DNA of 58,437 nt. It comes from Pirellula staleyi DSM 6068 (lineage in GTDB: Bacteria > Planctomycetota > Planctomycetia > Pirellulales > Pirellulaceae). The number at the start of each line of letters is the position of its first letter. Within the stretch, counting starts at the first letter, position 1. The stretch spans positions 1 through 58,437 of the forward strand of contig CAMDKL010000013.1 of the NCBI GenBank assembly GCA_945900945.1, in the 5' to 3' direction. This document shows, piece by piece, positions 57,422 to 58,437 of the stretch. A program made the position numbers and the translations under genes. A model generated the notes under the pieces. That model saw only the letters and a program-made list of their open reading frames with translations. It searched no databases and was not told the origin of the DNA.

Positions 57422-58437
57422 CTAATGTTGCAGGACCAATGACGCGAAGTCGATCGAGGCCAGGTGTTCTTGCAATTCGGGACGAACGAAAATCCGCACT
57501 CGCTTGACTAGGTCATCAAACTGCTTGGTTGCTAGCGCATGCACCACAGGAGACAATTCCCCCAGCGTTCGATAGCTCCCATCACGTTGCCGTACATCTA
57601 GTTGAAACTGCACCTCCAACTTGACCGGCGGTGCGTCGATCAAAATGTCATGCGGACGTACTGAAATTCCAATTGAGTGTTGGAGGTGAGCTGCGAGCCT
57701 CGCTGATAGTTCAACAATTTCCGAATAAGGTTTTCTGGCAAGTGCACGATGCTGCTCTGGGTGATTGAGGAAGTCGAATTGCGCAACCCGCTTGTAGAGC
57801 TGACGCTTTGGACCAAATAGACCATCGATACATGGAGACCAGGTTTTTCCCTTGCATGCCAGCCGAAGCGAGTCAATCATTTCCGCCTCATTCATATCGA
57901 TCCAGGATTGAGTGAGTTGGGTATGGTTTCGGATTTCGAAAACGGCCCGCTGGAGCATGGCTGTTGCGCTTCGGACTGCGTGGTGCCAATAAACTTCACT
58001 GAACATCACGTACCGAGCAAAGACCATCATCTCAGCGGCGGTTCGTCCCTTTTCCGTGATCGCCAATCGACTCCGAGTGGAATCAATACACAACGAACTA
58101 ACCAGTCGATTGCGATCGAAATTGCGGCCATAGGGAACGCCCGCATGCAGAGAATCTCGTTCCAGGTAATCGAGCTTGTCGATATCAACTGGGCCGCTCA
58201 GCATGGATCGTAGCAAGGCCAACGCTAAATTCCCATCGGATCGTTCAACTATTTCGTCATCGAGATTGGGAGCCAGCAGTCTCGCGATATCCTCAGGGGC
58301 TAATAGCCAGTCCTGTTCTAGGACGCACGCGATTTCACCTTGCGTTACCAATCGACGAGCGAGCGCCTCATGGCGTGGGATTCCTGTCAGACGCAGATCT
58401 TCGATTGCATGACAGAATGGCCAATGCCCAATATCAT
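57422..58437 (-). CDS. HD-domain phosphohydrolase, 5' end beyond the window
   Basis: The frame runs to the window end and begins outside it, so this is the C-terminal part (about 338 residues visible). At the edge it reads DIGHWPFCHAIEDLRLTG, which includes the Asp of an HD motif and the HxxE segment of a dNTPase/SAMHD1-like HD superfamily protein. GPVDIDKLDYLERDSLHAGVPYG matches the second Asp-containing segment of the family. The C-terminal part (KRVRIFVRPELQEHLASIDFAS) has no known motif. Likely a hydrolase of nucleoside or cyclic nucleotides. It is convergent with the histidine kinase gene. Confidence 0.85.
   Translation of the reverse strand, partial: DIGHWPFCHAIEDLRLTGIPRHEALARRLVTQGEIACVLEQDWLLAPEDIARLLAPNLDDEIVERSDGNLALALLRSMLSGPVDIDKLDYLERDSLHAGVPYGRNFDRNRLVSSLCIDSTRSRLAITEKGRTAAEMMVFARYVMFSEVYWHHAVRSATAMLQRAVFEIRNHTQLTQSWIDMNEAEMIDSLRLACKGKTWSPCIDGLFGPKRQLYKRVAQFDFLNHPEQHRALARKPYSEIVELSARLAAHLQHSIGISVRPHDILIDAPPVKLEVQFQLDVRQRDGSYRTLGELSPVVHALATKQFDDLVKRVRIFVRPELQEHLASIDFASLVLQH

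Overview
The window comes from a planctomycete chromosome, most likely a Pirellulaceae-like lineage. The evidence is a PSCyt1/DUF1549/DUF1553 plus DUF1501 gene pair, a DUF1559 protein with a prepilin-type N-terminus, a dockerin/cadherin protein with an LEDRRLLAG N-terminal motif, a giant multidomain cytochrome c protein carrying a ThuA domain, bacterial H4MPT/methanofuran genes and a long Ser/Thr kinase. No rRNA, phage, complete IS element or CRISPR array was seen. One tRNA gene, tRNA-Ser(GGA), is present at 38909-38990.

Layout. 1-0.5 kb: a decayed ParD-like antitoxin. 0.6-8 kb, minus strand: a DUF1501 / planctomycete cytochrome pair, an ABC-F ATPase and a TolC-like protein. 8.2-15.4 kb: a thioredoxin-domain YyaL-type protein, a dockerin surface protein, aldose 1-epimerase and a Tat-exported TIM-barrel protein. 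15.4-18.4 kb: queA followed by two overlapping genes that look like the methanofuran-biosynthesis pair mfnF/mfnE, then a 102-nt nested hairpin. 18.6-21 kb: an NfeD-like protein and acetolactate synthase. 21.5-25.1 kb: a pseudokinase-kinase-SRPBCC-DUF5939-pseudocyclase protein. 25.2-31.8 kb: an OPT transporter, then an operon-like run of CsrA-pseudoreceiver fusion, HAD phosphatase and MMPL/RND exporter. 31.9-38.8 kb: lepA, a YncE/phosphoesterase protein, a MITE-like element, a DUF1559 pseudopilin and a sugar-phosphate isomerase/epimerase. 39-44.2 kb: a 1733-residue ThuA/SGNH/dehydrogenase/cupredoxin/cytochrome c protein. 44.2-45.9 kb: a gene-poor stretch with several hairpins, gene fragments and a MacB permease remnant.

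45.9-57.4 kb is the most coherent system. A phosphate-selective-type porin lies upstream of a tight run encoding DabA (DUF2309), two NuoL/NuoM-like membrane proteins, a SulP anion transporter with an unusual C-terminal extension, an OmpR-type response regulator and a histidine kinase whose sensor region has been deleted with a frameshift. This looks like a locus for dissolved inorganic carbon accumulation with its own two-component system. The second antiporter-like subunit lacks the canonical charged residues of the family, while the first keeps them. An HD-domain phosphohydrolase, truncated by the window end, closes the sequence.

Functional calls come from reading translated sequence and motifs by eye. 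No database search was run. Domain names for divergent regions (DUF5939, PII-like, pseudoreceiver) are inferences.
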